Assembly (NCBI RefSeq): GCF_004365175.1
Contig: NZ_SOCE01000001.1
Location: 5,277,403-5,341,402 of the forward strand
From: Kribbella voronezhensis
GTDB lineage: Bacteria > Actinomycetota > Actinomycetes > Propionibacteriales > Kribbellaceae
Reading direction: 5' to 3'
Length of the DNA stretch: 64,000 nt
Position 1 is the first letter of the stretch; each line of letters opens with the position of its first letter. Below are positions 16,619 to 25,514 of the stretch, piece after piece. The translations under genes were made by a program, and so were the position numbers. The notes beneath the pieces are model-generated. The model saw only the letters and a program-made list of their open reading frames with translations, did not search any database and had not been told where the DNA came from.

Positions 16619-17908
16619 ATGAACAAGCCGGACGAGCCGGTGGGGCGGGACGACTCGGCCGACGTACCGGACGTCGGGCGGGACGAGGAGAGTCCTGTCG
16701 CGGACAACCAGGCGGCCGACGAGGTCAGCTCGACGGTGGTACCGGAGGACGGAGCCGGCGTCGTGATGCCCTCCAGCCGCGGACCGGTGGATGTCGGGGT
16801 GACGGCCGGCATGCAGATCGCCAGCGCCTGGGCGTGGCGGTTCCTGGTGGTCGTGGCCGCGGTCGTGGTGATCGGCTACGGACTGCAGTACCTGTCCGAG
16901 GTCGTCATTCCGGTGGTGGTCGGCGTGCTGCTGACCGCCCTGCTGGCGCCCGCGACGAATACGCTGCACCGCGCCCGGGTCCCGCGGGGCCCTGCGGCCG
17001 GCATCACGGTGATCGGCACGATCGTGCTGGTGGCCGGCCTGCTGACCCTCGTCGGCACCCAGATCGCGACCCAGTTCGACAAGTTGTCCACGCAGGTCGG
17101 CGAAGGTGTGCAGAAGCTCCGCGACCTGGTCAAGATCAACCTCAACGTCACCGACCAGGACATCACGGACTCGCTGAACAAGGTGAAGGACACCGTGATG
17201 AAGGGCGGCGCGCTCGGCCAGCGCGCGGCCGAGGTCGGTACCACGGCTACGCACGTCGTGGCCGGACTCTTCATCTCACTGTTCTGCCTGTTCTTCTTCC
17301 TCTACCAGGGCTCGCAGATCTGGGCCTGGCTGGTCCGGCTGTTCCCCCTGCAGGCCAGGGAGAAGGTGGATTCGTCCGCCCGGAAGGCGTGGGTCTCGCT
17401 GACCGCGTTCGTCCGGGCCACCATCATCGTGGCGGCCGTGGACGCGATCGGGATCTCACTGGGTGCGGCGATCCTCGGGCTGCCGCTGGTCAGCGCGATC
17501 GGGATCCTGGTGTTCGTCGGCGCGTTCGTCCCCGTGGTGGGTGCGTTCGTCAGTGGGATCGTCGCGGTCCTCGTGGCATTGGTTGCCAAGGGCCCCATTG
17601 TTGCGATCATCATGCTGGCCGTGGTGATCGCCGTGCAGCAGGTGGAGGCGCACGTCCTGCAGCCGTTCCTGCTCGGCCGGGCGGTGAGCGTTCATCCGCT
17701 CGCGGTGATCCTGTCGATCGCCACCGGCGTGGTGATCGCGGGGATCGTGGGCGCCCTGGTCGCAGTACCGACAGCCGCCGTGCTCAACACGATCGTGAAC
17801 CACCTGGCCGGCAACGACGTCGACCCAGAACCACCACGACCACTTCCCCGCCGGCCACTGCCCCGACGAAGAACATCCCCCGCACCCAACCCCGAAGCGC
17901 TCGAATAG
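16619..17908 (+). CDS. AI-2E family transporter (PerM/YdiK-like membrane protein)
   Basis: A 429-aa protein. About 60 acidic, disordered residues precede seven to eight membrane segments; the central soluble section (about 140-200) lies between the first and second halves. The late GLPLVSAIGILVFVGAFVPVVGAF region is the family hallmark (shown only in part). The C-terminus is a basic Pro/Arg tail. Despite the name, most members have unproven substrates. The ATG follows GGAGG and lies 30 nt after glmL, so it may be cotranscribed with metB-glmL. Confidence 0.88.
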   Translation: MNKPDEPVGRDDSADVPDVGRDEESPVADNQAADEVSSTVVPEDGAGVVMPSSRGPVDVGVTAGMQIASAWAWRFLVVVAAVVVIGYGLQYLSEVVIPVVVGVLLTALLAPATNTLHRARVPRGPAAGITVIGTIVLVAGLLTLVGTQIATQFDKLSTQVGEGVQKLRDLVKINLNVTDQDITDSLNKVKDTVMKGGALGQRAAEVGTTATHVVAGLFISLFCLFFFLYQGSQIWAWLVRLFPLQAREKVDSSARKAWVSLTAFVRATIIVAAVDAIGISLGAAILGLPLVSAIGILVFVGAFVPVVGAFVSGIVAVLVALVAKGPIVAIIMLAVVIAVQQVEAHVLQPFLLGRAVSVHPLAVILSIATGVVIAGIVGALVAVPTAAVLNTIVNHLAGNDVDPEPPRPLPRRPLPRRRTSPAPNPEALE

Positions 17909-17930
17909 AAACAGCAGCCCCGAAGGTTCC

Positions 17931-18120
17931 GGGGCTGCGGCTGTGTCACCCCCCACTGCCTTTCCTTGCAAACAACAGCAATCCCCCAGAAGGGGCTGCG
18001 GCTGTGTCACCCCCCACTGCCTTTCCTTGCAGACAACAGCAGCTCCAGAAGGGTCCGGGGCTGCGGCTGTGTCACCCCCCACTGCCTTTCCTTGCAGACA
18101 ACAGCAGCCCCCAGAAGGAT
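17931..18120 (+). repeat. three tandem 61 to 65-bp units downstream of the AI-2E gene
   Basis: Copies start at 17931, 17992 and 18057. Each begins GGGGCTGCGGCTGTGTCACC, runs through a conserved CCACTGCCTTTCCTTGCA block, and ends in an AACAGCA plus CCAGAAGG segment. Paired ends form a hairpin (GCAGCCCC/GGGGCTGC at the first junction), so the array reads as successive terminator-like stems that decay in the middle and end in the perfect terminator at 18100-18135. Confidence 0.85.
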
Positions 18121-18135
18121 CTGGGGGCTGCTGTT
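18100..18135. terminator. strong bidirectional terminator closing the tandem array
   Basis: A perfect 16-bp stem (18100-18115 with 18120-18135), loop AGGA, followed by a T-rich run at 18146-18150. It serves the AI-2E gene and the convergent MFS gene. Confidence 0.85.
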
Positions 18136-18159
18136 CTGTGTTGCTTTTTCAGTTGTCTG

Positions 18160-19776
18160 TCAGTGCATCGCGCCGGCGGCGGAAGCCTCCAGGTCGGCGG
18201 TGTCGCCGTCGGCCTTGGGGGCGTCGTTGCGACCGGCCAGCCGCTGCTCCGGGGTGATGATCGCCAGCACCAGCGCGATCGCCAGGAACGGAAGCGAGAC
18301 CAGGAACACGTCGTCCATCGCGTTGACCAGACCGGACAGCGCCCAGCCCTTCATCGGGTCCTTCAGGCCGTGCAGCGCCTGCACGCTGTTCGCGGCCTTG
18401 GCGAGCTGGTCGACCATGCCCTGCATCGTCTGCGGGACGATGTCGCCCAGGTGCACCTTCAAGCGGCTGGTCAGCACCGCGCCGTACACGGCCGTACCGA
18501 TCGCGCCACCCATCGAGCGGAAGAACGTCATCGTCGAGGTCGCGGTGCCCATGTGCTGCCGGGGCACGCTGTTCTGTGCCGCGGTGACGGTGATCTGCAT
18601 CGACAGACCCAGGCCGGAACCCATGATGAACATGAAGATCGCCAGGTGCCAGTACGGCGTGTTCATCCCGATCGTGGACAGCAGCACCATCGCGCCGGCG
18701 ACCAGGACCGCGGAGATGATCGGGTAGATCTTGTAGCGGCCGGTCTTGCTCATCAGCTGACCGCTCGGGATCGAGGCGCTGAAGATACCGACGATCATCG
18801 GCAGCAGGGCCAGGCCCGACCGGGTCGGGGACAGGTCCTTGACCGCCTGCAGGTAGAGCGGCAGGAAGATCAGCGCACCGAACATCGCGAAGCCCAGCAG
18901 GAAGGCGAACCCGGCGTACCCGGAGAAGATCCGGCCCTTGAACAGGTCCATCGGGATGATCGGCTCGGAGACCCGCAGCTCGACCAGGACGAAGCTGACG
19001 GCCAGGACGACGGCGCCGATCAGCAGCGCCAGGGTCGTTCCGTTGCCCCAACCGTTGTTCGGGCCGCTCCAGGAGACCGCGAGCAGCAGCGCGGTGACAG
19101 CACCGGTGACGATCGCGGCACCCAGGTAGTCGATCTTGTGGCTGCGCTTCACGTGCGGGAGCTTGAGGACGGCGGCCACGATGCCCAGGGCGACCAGGCC
19201 GATCGGCAGGTTGATCCAGAAGATCCAGCGCCAGCCGGGACCGTCGGTGAGCAGACCGCCGAGCAGCGGGCCGGCCACCGAGGACAGGCCGAACACGGCG
19301 CCGAAGTACCCCATGTACTTGCCGCGCTCACGCGGCGGGATCACGTCGCCGATGGTGGCGAACGCGAGGGACATCAGACCGCCGGCACCGAGACCCTGGA
19401 CGGCCCGGAAGCCGATCAGCTGCTCGATGTTCTGCGACAGGGCGGCCAGCACGGAGCCGGCCAGGAAGGTGACGATCGCGGCGATGAACAGCGGGCGGCG
19501 ACCGTACAGGTCGGAGATCTTGCCCCACAGCGGAGTGGAGGCGGTCGAGGTCAGCAGGTACGCCGTGACCACCCAGGACAGTTTGTCCAGGCTGTTGAAC
19601 TCGCTGACGATCTGCGGCAGCGCCGTACCGACGATGCTCTGGTCGAGCGCGGCCAGGAACATGCCGGCCATCAGGCCGCCGAGGATCACCAGGATCTGTC
19701 GGTGGGACAGGTAGTTCGGTGCATTGTCGGGCGCTGGGGACGCGCCGCCAGTCGTAGCCGGCTCGGTGGTGCTCAT
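18160..19776 (-). CDS. DHA2-type MFS multidrug exporter (EmrB/QacA-like)
   Basis: A 538-aa protein with about 14 membrane spans. Motif A in the first cytoplasmic loop (TPLWGKISDLYGRRPLF) and motif C (GPLLGGLLTDGPGWRWIFWINLP) in span 5 (only quoted in short) identify a proton-driven drug exporter. It overlaps the upstream marR gene by 4 nt (ATGA), so both are in one MarR-autoregulated operon. Substrates are unknown but are likely the lipophilic or aromatic ligands sensed by the regulator. Confidence 0.9.
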   Translation of the reverse strand: MSTTEPATTGGASPAPDNAPNYLSHRQILVILGGLMAGMFLAALDQSIVGTALPQIVSEFNSLDKLSWVVTAYLLTSTASTPLWGKISDLYGRRPLFIAAIVTFLAGSVLAALSQNIEQLIGFRAVQGLGAGGLMSLAFATIGDVIPPRERGKYMGYFGAVFGLSSVAGPLLGGLLTDGPGWRWIFWINLPIGLVALGIVAAVLKLPHVKRSHKIDYLGAAIVTGAVTALLLAVSWSGPNNGWGNGTTLALLIGAVVLAVSFVLVELRVSEPIIPMDLFKGRIFSGYAGFAFLLGFAMFGALIFLPLYLQAVKDLSPTRSGLALLPMIVGIFSASIPSGQLMSKTGRYKIYPIISAVLVAGAMVLLSTIGMNTPYWHLAIFMFIMGSGLGLSMQITVTAAQNSVPRQHMGTATSTMTFFRSMGGAIGTAVYGAVLTSRLKVHLGDIVPQTMQGMVDQLAKAANSVQALHGLKDPMKGWALSGLVNAMDDVFLVSLPFLAIALVLAIITPEQRLAGRNDAPKADGDTADLEASAAGAMH

Positions 19777-20339
19777 CGGTTCTCCACGTTCTTCTCGGTG
19801 TTCTGGTGCGCGGCGTTCTCAGGCGCGGCGCCGTGATGCGCGGCCATTGCGGCGGTCCAGCCCTTGTCGGCCCAGGCCCTGCCCTCGCCCCGCTCGTCGA
19901 CGATGCTGGTGACCCCGTCCGCGAACCGGGTCATCAGCTTCTCGAAAGTCTCGATATCGGAGTCGGTCCAGCCCTCCATGGCCTGGGTCAGCAACTCCAT
20001 CCGCCGCTTGGCGGCGGCTTCCCACTCCGCGGTACCCTGCTCGGTCAGCTCGACCCGGAAGGCCCGGCCGTCGTCGGGATCGGCCGACCGCTGGATCAGG
20101 CCCGCCTGCTCCAGCGCCCGGACATGCCGGCTCGCCGTCGAGGCGTCGATCTCCATCCGGGCGGCCAGGTCGGACAACCGCAGTGCCCCGTTGCACCGCA
20201 GGACGAACAGCACCAGGTGGGCGCTGTGGTCGATCGTGTCCCCGGGCTGCTTGGACTTCAGCCGGCGGCCGATCCGCGTGAACGCGTGCAGGACCCCCTC
20301 GAGCGGGGTCTGCGGAGCGTACGGATCATTTACATGCAT
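19773..20339 (-). CDS. MarR family repressor of the adjacent MFS exporter
   Basis: A 188-aa winged-helix protein. LRLSDLAARMEIDASTASRHV (recognition helix region), then DPDDGRAFRVELTEQG for the wing, are typical of MarR. I chose ATG 20339: an upstream in-frame start would lie inside the perfect dyad at 20343-20362, which overlaps the promoter. A C-terminal extension rich in Ala/His/Asn follows the dimerisation helix. Expression is probably lifted by a small-molecule exporter substrate. Confidence 0.88.
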   Translation of the reverse strand: MHVNDPYAPQTPLEGVLHAFTRIGRRLKSKQPGDTIDHSAHLVLFVLRCNGALRLSDLAARMEIDASTASRHVRALEQAGLIQRSADPDDGRAFRVELTEQGTAEWEAAAKRRMELLTQAMEGWTDSDIETFEKLMTRFADGVTSIVDERGEGRAWADKGWTAAMAAHHGAAPENAAHQNTEKNVENR

Positions 20340-20342
20340 GGT

Positions 20343-20362
20343 GCAAGCATATACATGCTTGC
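20343..20362. promoter_or_regulatory. MarR operator dyad over the marR-MFS promoter
   Basis: GCAAGCAT-ATAC-ATGCTTGC is a perfect 8-bp inverted repeat, 3 nt upstream of the marR start codon and overlapping the TATATG -10-like element on the minus strand. Its size and place fit an autorepressing MarR dimer. Confidence 0.7.
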
Positions 20363-20503
20363 GTGATACACGCAAATGAGTTTCCGGTCTCTCGGGGTAT
20401 GCGGCAACTGATTAACGAACTGTGAGCTGCCGATTACGGAGAGTTGACGAGGCAAGATTGCTTCAGCTCAGCGTTGGTGCTGCGGCCAGGCGAGGAGGAA
20501 CGG

Positions 20504-21262
20504 ATGCAGCAGGTCGCGGTGGTCACGGGTGGCGGGTCGGGGCTCGGGCGCGAGATGGCGTTGGCTCTGGCCGCGGCCGGCTTCGACGTCACGGTGACCG
20601 GGCGGACTCTGACGAAGCTGGAGGAGACCGCCGCGGCGGGGGAGCAGGTGGCCGCTGTCGGTGCTGCCGGAGTGGGTACGTTGCGGACCGCCGTACTGGA
20701 TGTGACCGACGGACCCGCAGTACGGGAGTTCTTTGCTTCGCTCGAGCGGATCGACCTGCTGGTGAACAACGCCGGCACGGGGATGCCTGCTGCTCCTGTC
20801 GAGGAGGTCAGCGAGGAGGATTGGCGGGCTGTGGTCGACACCAATCTCACCGGGTCCTTCCTGTGCGCACAGGCGGCGTACGCGCTGATGCTGCGGCAGA
20901 AGCCTTCCGGTGGGCGGATCATCAACAACGGGTCGATCTCCGCGCACGTACCGCGACCGCAGGCGGTCGCCTACACCGCGAGCAAACACGCCATCTCAGG
21001 TCTCACCAAGGCCCTCGAACTGGAGGGCCGAACCCACGGCATCACGGCAACCCAGATCGACATCGGCAACGCAGCCACCGCGATGACCGAACGCATGGAA
21101 CAAGGTGCCCTCCAACCGGACGGCTCGATCCGCGTCGAGCCGACCTTCGACCCACGCACGGTTGCGGCCTTCGTGGTCCAGATCGCCCAATTGCCTACGT
21201 CGGTGGCGGTCCCCACGCTGATGGTGATGGCAGCAGGCATGCCGTACGCCGGCCGCGGCTGA
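20504..21262 (+). CDS. short-chain dehydrogenase/reductase (SDR)
   Basis: A 252-aa classical SDR. The cofactor motif TGGGSGLG is at residues 8-15, NNAG near residue 85, the catalytic serine in GSIS, and the YTASK catalytic Tyr/Lys pair near residue 159. Arg after GR-T at about 36-39 suggests NADP(H). ATG 20504 follows GGAGGA by 5 nt. Substrate unknown; there is no operon partner. Confidence 0.9.
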   Translation: MQQVAVVTGGGSGLGREMALALAAAGFDVTVTGRTLTKLEETAAAGEQVAAVGAAGVGTLRTAVLDVTDGPAVREFFASLERIDLLVNNAGTGMPAAPVEEVSEEDWRAVVDTNLTGSFLCAQAAYALMLRQKPSGGRIINNGSISAHVPRPQAVAYTASKHAISGLTKALELEGRTHGITATQIDIGNAATAMTERMEQGALQPDGSIRVEPTFDPRTVAAFVVQIAQLPTSVAVPTLMVMAAGMPYAGRG

Positions 21263-21466
21263 AGCTACGGCCAGGCCGGCGTCGTCGCCCTCGAGCCTTC
21301 CACTGAGTGGATACAAACCTGCAAATACGCACAACTTGTTACCACTCAACGAAAGGACCTCCGGAGTACCGCCAACTAGGTTCACCTCCGGAGTGCCCGC
21401 CAACGAGGTGCGGGCGCATTTCGTGGTACGAGCGAAGTGTCTGAGGTGGCGTCTAGGGTCGGGGGT

Positions 21467-22414
21467 GTGACGGGACAGGTGGAGGCGCTGGTTCGGGCGC
21501 GGGGGTTGCGGAAGTCCTATGGGGACTTCGAGGCCGTCGCGGGGATCGACCTGGATGTGTGGAAGGGCGAGGCGTTCGGGTTCCTCGGGCCGAACGGGGC
21601 CGGGAAGTCGTCGACGATGCGGATGATCGGGGCGGTGTCGCCGGTCAGTGGGGGCGAGTTGCGGATCCTGGGGATGGATCCGGCCACCGAGGGTCCCGCC
21701 ATCCGGGCGCGACTCGGGGTCTGCCCGCAGGACGACACGTTGGACACCGAGCTGTCCGTCCGGGAGAACCTGACCGTCTACGGCCGGTACTTCGGGCTCA
21801 GCCGGGCCGAGTGCCGCGAGCGGGCCGACGAGTTGCTGGAGTTCGTCGCGTTGACGGAGAAGGCGAAGGTCAAGGTCGACGAACTGTCGGGCGGGATGAA
21901 GCGGCGGCTGACGATCGCGCGGTCGCTGGTGAGCAAGCCGGATCTGCTGTTGCTCGACGAGCCGACCACCGGGCTGGATCCGCAGGCGCGGCATCTGTTG
22001 TGGGACAAGCTGTTCCGGCTGAAGCAGGCGGGCGTGACGCTGATCATCACGACCCACTACATGGACGAGGCCGAGCAGTTGTGCGACCGCCTGGTGGTGA
22101 TGGACGGCGGACTCATCGCGGCCGAGGGCTCCCCGGCGGAGTTGATCCGGGACTACTCGACGCGCGAGGTGACCGAGTTGCGGTTCGGGCCCGAGGTGAT
22201 GTTCGCGGACCACGACGCGCTGGCCGGCAAGGTGGCCGACCTCGCGCAACGGATCGAAGTACTGCCTGATCGCCTCTTGCTGTACACCGACGACGGCGAG
22301 CGGGCAGTCGCGGCAGTGCACGAGCGCGGGTTGGAGCCGGCCGCGGTACTGGTACGCCGGTCGACGCTGGAGGACGTGTTCCTGCGGCTCACCGGCCGGA
22401 CGTTGGTGGACTGA
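21467..22414 (+). CDS. DrrA-like ABC transporter ATP-binding protein
   Basis: A 315-aa ATPase: Walker A GPNGAGKS, ABC signature LSGGMKRR, Walker B LLLLDEPTTGLDP and switch His in TTHYMDEAEQL. The C-terminal extension (about 220-315) is of the daunorubicin-resistance type. I prefer GTG 21467, because TAGGGT (21454-21459) lies 7 nt upstream (leaderless); GTG 21437 is an in-frame alternative. It overlaps the first permease gene by 1 nt, giving an exporter of one ATPase with two different permeases. Confidence 0.92.
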   Translation: MTGQVEALVRARGLRKSYGDFEAVAGIDLDVWKGEAFGFLGPNGAGKSSTMRMIGAVSPVSGGELRILGMDPATEGPAIRARLGVCPQDDTLDTELSVRENLTVYGRYFGLSRAECRERADELLEFVALTEKAKVKVDELSGGMKRRLTIARSLVSKPDLLLLDEPTTGLDPQARHLLWDKLFRLKQAGVTLIITTHYMDEAEQLCDRLVVMDGGLIAAEGSPAELIRDYSTREVTELRFGPEVMFADHDALAGKVADLAQRIEVLPDRLLLYTDDGERAVAAVHERGLEPAAVLVRRSTLEDVFLRLTGRTLVD

Positions 22415-23199
22415 TGACCGCTGTCGCGATCGAGAACGGGCAGAGACAGTTCGACTACTGGCTCACCGTCTACAAGCGGACGTGGAAGGGCAGCCTGGTC
22501 AGCAGTTTCCTGTTGCCACTGCTCTATCTGGCCGCGATGGGCATCGGCCTCGGCTCCTTCGTCGATGCCAACGGCACCGGCTCGCTCGGTGGGGTCAGCT
22601 ATCTGCAGTTCATCGCGCCGGGCCTGCTCGCCTCGACGGCCCTGCAGATCGCGGTCGGCGAATCGACGTACCCGGTGATGAGTGGTCTCAAGTGGCAGAA
22701 GTTCTACTACTCGATGATCGCCACGCCGCTGCGTCCGGCGGACGTCATGTACGGGCAGCTGGCCTTCATCGCCTTCCGCGTCGCCAGCACTTGCGCGGTC
22801 TTCCTGGCGGTGATCGCCGCGTTCGGTGGGTTGAGATCGCCACTCGGACTGCTGGGGTTGCCGGTCGCGCTGCTGGTGGGGATGGCCGCGTCCGCGCCGG
22901 TCTGCGCGATCGCGACGACGCTCAAGAACGACTCCGGCTTCGCGATGATCTTCCGGTTCGGTGTGATACCGGCTTTCCTGTTCTCCGGTGCGTTCTTCCC
23001 GGTCTCGCAGTTGCCGGACTGGATCGAGTGGCTTGCCTACGTCAGCCCGCTGTGGCACGCGGTCGAGTTGTCGCGGGATCTGAGCCTGAACACGGTCGAG
23101 TTCTGGCCGGCGCTCGGCAGTCTCGCCTACCTCGCTGCCTGGTTCGTGGTCGGCACCTGGTTCGCCGTGCGCGGCCTGACGAAGAGGTTGATCAGCTGA
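22414..23199 (+). CDS. ABC-2 type exporter permease, first of two
   Basis: A 261-aa protein with six membrane segments and the ABC-2 family motif region near SPLWHAVELSRDL. The ATG overlaps the ATPase stop (TGATG). Together with the next gene it probably forms a heterodimeric membrane channel for a lipid, drug or cell-surface compound. Confidence 0.9.
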   Translation: MTAVAIENGQRQFDYWLTVYKRTWKGSLVSSFLLPLLYLAAMGIGLGSFVDANGTGSLGGVSYLQFIAPGLLASTALQIAVGESTYPVMSGLKWQKFYYSMIATPLRPADVMYGQLAFIAFRVASTCAVFLAVIAAFGGLRSPLGLLGLPVALLVGMAASAPVCAIATTLKNDSGFAMIFRFGVIPAFLFSGAFFPVSQLPDWIEWLAYVSPLWHAVELSRDLSLNTVEFWPALGSLAYLAAWFVVGTWFAVRGLTKRLIS

Positions 23200-24002
23200 T
23201 GGCGACGCTTGCTGTCCGGGTGATCCCGGTACCGATCCGCGTCGGCAACGGCCGTCAGGTCGTCGAGCGCAACTTCCTGGTCTACCGCCGGTCCTGGGTG
23301 ATGTTCGTGTCCGGCTTCTTCGAGCCGGTGTTCTACCTGTTGTCGATCGGCATCGGCGTCGCCAAGCTGGTCGGCGACTTCACCCTGGCCGACGGCACGG
23401 TGATCGGGTACGCCGCGTTCGTGGCACCCGCGATGCTCGCGAGCTCGGCGATGAACGGTGCCGTCTTCGACTCGACGTACAACATCTTCTTCCGGATGAA
23501 GTACGCGAAGCTCTACGACTCGATGCTGGCGACCCCGCTGCGGCCGTGGGACGTCGCGACCGGTGAGGTGACGTGGGCGTTGCTGCGGGGCGCCTGCTAC
23601 TCGGCGATGTTCCTGCTGGTGATGCTCGTGATGGGATTGATCCAGTCCTGGTGGGCCCTGCTCGCCCTGCCGGCCTCGGTCCTGATCGGGTACGCGTTCG
23701 CCGGCGCCGGGATGGCGATGACCACGTTCATGCGGAGCTGGCAGGACTTCGAGTTCGTCCAGCTCACGACGATGCCGATGTTCTTGTTCTCGGCAACCTT
23801 CTACCCGGTCCAGACGTACCCGGGCGCGATCCGCTGGCTGGTCGAGATCACCCCGCTCTACCAGGGCGTCGCCCTCGAACGCGCCTTCACCACGGGAACC
23901 GTGAGCTGGACGCTGATCATCAACGCGCTCTACCTGATCGCGATGGGCACCCTCGGCATGTACGTCGCCTCCCGCCGCCTCGGCAAACTCCTGCTCAAGT
24001 AG
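23199..24002 (+). CDS. ABC-2 type exporter permease, second of two
   Basis: A 267-aa protein, six membrane segments, similar in layout to the preceding permease (MKYAKLYDSMLATPLRPWDV parallels LKWQKFYYSMIATPLRPADV), so the two arose by duplication. The true ATG at 23199 overlaps the previous stop by 1 nt; the longer open frame upstream is a shadow of the first permease. Its stop directly abuts the stop of the convergent phosphotransferase gene. Confidence 0.9.
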   Translation: MATLAVRVIPVPIRVGNGRQVVERNFLVYRRSWVMFVSGFFEPVFYLLSIGIGVAKLVGDFTLADGTVIGYAAFVAPAMLASSAMNGAVFDSTYNIFFRMKYAKLYDSMLATPLRPWDVATGEVTWALLRGACYSAMFLLVMLVMGLIQSWWALLALPASVLIGYAFAGAGMAMTTFMRSWQDFEFVQLTTMPMFLFSATFYPVQTYPGAIRWLVEITPLYQGVALERAFTTGTVSWTLIINALYLIAMGTLGMYVASRRLGKLLLK

Positions 24003-25289
24003 CTATTGCTCGAGGAGCCGGCGGGCCCAGTAGAGGCCGCCGCGGAGCATCGACTCCTGGCTCGCTTCGCCGACGTAGTCGTGCAGATAGAGGGACGTCA
24101 TCAACTGGTGCAACGCGCCCAACTGCTCTGCCAGCAGGAGCGCCTGGCGCAGGCTCTCCGGGGACGCGAACTCCGCCCACTCGGACAGGTAGGCGTCCAC
24201 CACCCGCGGATCCCGGGAGAGATCGATCCGCTTGTCGAAGAACGTGACCAGATCCAGGAACGGGTGCGACAGCGCGGCATCGGTCCAGTCGAACGCCAGC
24301 ACCTGCCCGTCCCGGACGGCGAGGTTGCCCGGATGCAGATCGCCGTGCAGCAACGTCTCCGGTACGCCGATGTCGGCCAGCTCGGTGATTGCCTCGCGCA
24401 ACCGATCGGCCTGGGACAGCAGGTTGTCCCGCTCGGCCTGCTCCAGCTGGTCGCTGACGAGGTTCGGGCCGAAGAGCCGGTCGATCTCCTTGTCGAGGAT
24501 CGTGAGCCGACGGTCGACGCAGCCGAACTCCAGCAGCCGATCCGGCGACGATGCATAGCTGCGTTGAAGCCGGGCATGCCCACGCATCGCGGCGATCCAC
24601 ACCTCGATGTCCGTCTCGGCGGCCAGCGGCGTACCGAGATCCGGCAGCAGCATCCAGACCCGGTCCTCGTCGATCGCCACCGGTGAGACCACCTCGCCGG
24701 GCCGCTCGTCCGAGAGATGCCGCAATAGCCGCGGCTCGTGCGCGAACAGCAAAGGCAGTGAATCCGGCCGAGCCGGCGTGATCGTGCTGGTGTGCGCAAG
24801 GGCCTTGAAATAAGCGGCTCCCGCGGCAGTCGGACACCGTAGGACGTTCGACAACCCCCACGACCGCACCTGAGTCGGTACGCCGGTCAGCGGCGACCCG
24901 GCGGCGGTCAGCCGATCGTCGATCCACGCGAGCGCCTCGTCGTACCAGCCCGGCTTGGTCCAAGCAGGCGTGACCGGATGGTCGGCGGGCAGGTCGAGGT
25001 GGAGCCGGGCTGCCTTGACCAGGGGATCGTCGACGTCAGTCACCCAATCGGCGCCGGCCGCGGAGCCGACGATCAGGTAGTCGACCCGCTGGGCTTCCCG
25101 ATCGTCGTCGAGGCAGGCCAGAACGTAGCCGTCGACTCCCAGTTCGTCGTGAAGAGCACGCAACGGGGCTTCGACGTCCGGGAACCAGAAGTCGTCGGGC
25201 ATCAGGACCCGACCGGACGGCGTCATCAGGATCGACTTGCCGTCCGGGTGGACCACGACTGCTCTAACCGTCGTACCTGACACATTCAC
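24003..25289 (-). CDS. aminoglycoside phosphotransferase (APH) family protein with N-terminal extension
   Basis: A 428-aa protein. Residues about 150-428 are an APH/choline kinase-like domain with the catalytic loop LLHGDLHPGNL and metal-binding AFDWTDAALSHPFLD. The first 120 residues are a separate alpha/beta domain (VRAVVVHPDGKSILM) that looks Nudix-like in layout but lacks a recognisable Nudix box. The phosphate acceptor is unknown and need not be an antibiotic. GTG 25289 is the start used, with GTG 25283 as alternative. Confidence 0.78.
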   Translation of the reverse strand: MNVSGTTVRAVVVHPDGKSILMTPSGRVLMPDDFWFPDVEAPLRALHDELGVDGYVLACLDDDREAQRVDYLIVGSAAGADWVTDVDDPLVKAARLHLDLPADHPVTPAWTKPGWYDEALAWIDDRLTAAGSPLTGVPTQVRSWGLSNVLRCPTAAGAAYFKALAHTSTITPARPDSLPLLFAHEPRLLRHLSDERPGEVVSPVAIDEDRVWMLLPDLGTPLAAETDIEVWIAAMRGHARLQRSYASSPDRLLEFGCVDRRLTILDKEIDRLFGPNLVSDQLEQAERDNLLSQADRLREAITELADIGVPETLLHGDLHPGNLAVRDGQVLAFDWTDAALSHPFLDLVTFFDKRIDLSRDPRVVDAYLSEWAEFASPESLRQALLLAEQLGALHQLMTSLYLHDYVGEASQESMLRGGLYWARRLLEQ

Positions 25290-25514
25290 ACCGATCTGTG
25301 GGGGAGCCGCATCGTAGGTGACACGAGGCGCGTCCCACTACTGTGTAACGGTGAAGGCCGCCAGTACCGCGGACGCCGCCTGGTTCTGCCGGCATCCGTC
25401 GTTGCCGGCGCGGAAGGTGAAGAACCGGGTCACGGTTGGACGGCGTCGAGGTGGTCGAGGGGAATCGGCACAGCGAGCGCCGGCAGTCCGGTTCCTGACG
25501 GGGAGGTCGACGCG

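Noticed and set aside
17931..18120. CRISPR array
   Set aside because: Only three units, the whole unit is conserved rather than repeat plus unique spacers, and no cas genes are present.
16834..19836. 1000-aa plus-strand open frame
   Set aside because: It is out of frame with the AI-2E gene and antisense to the MFS gene, Arg/Gly/His-rich, and spans two terminators: a GC-rich shadow.
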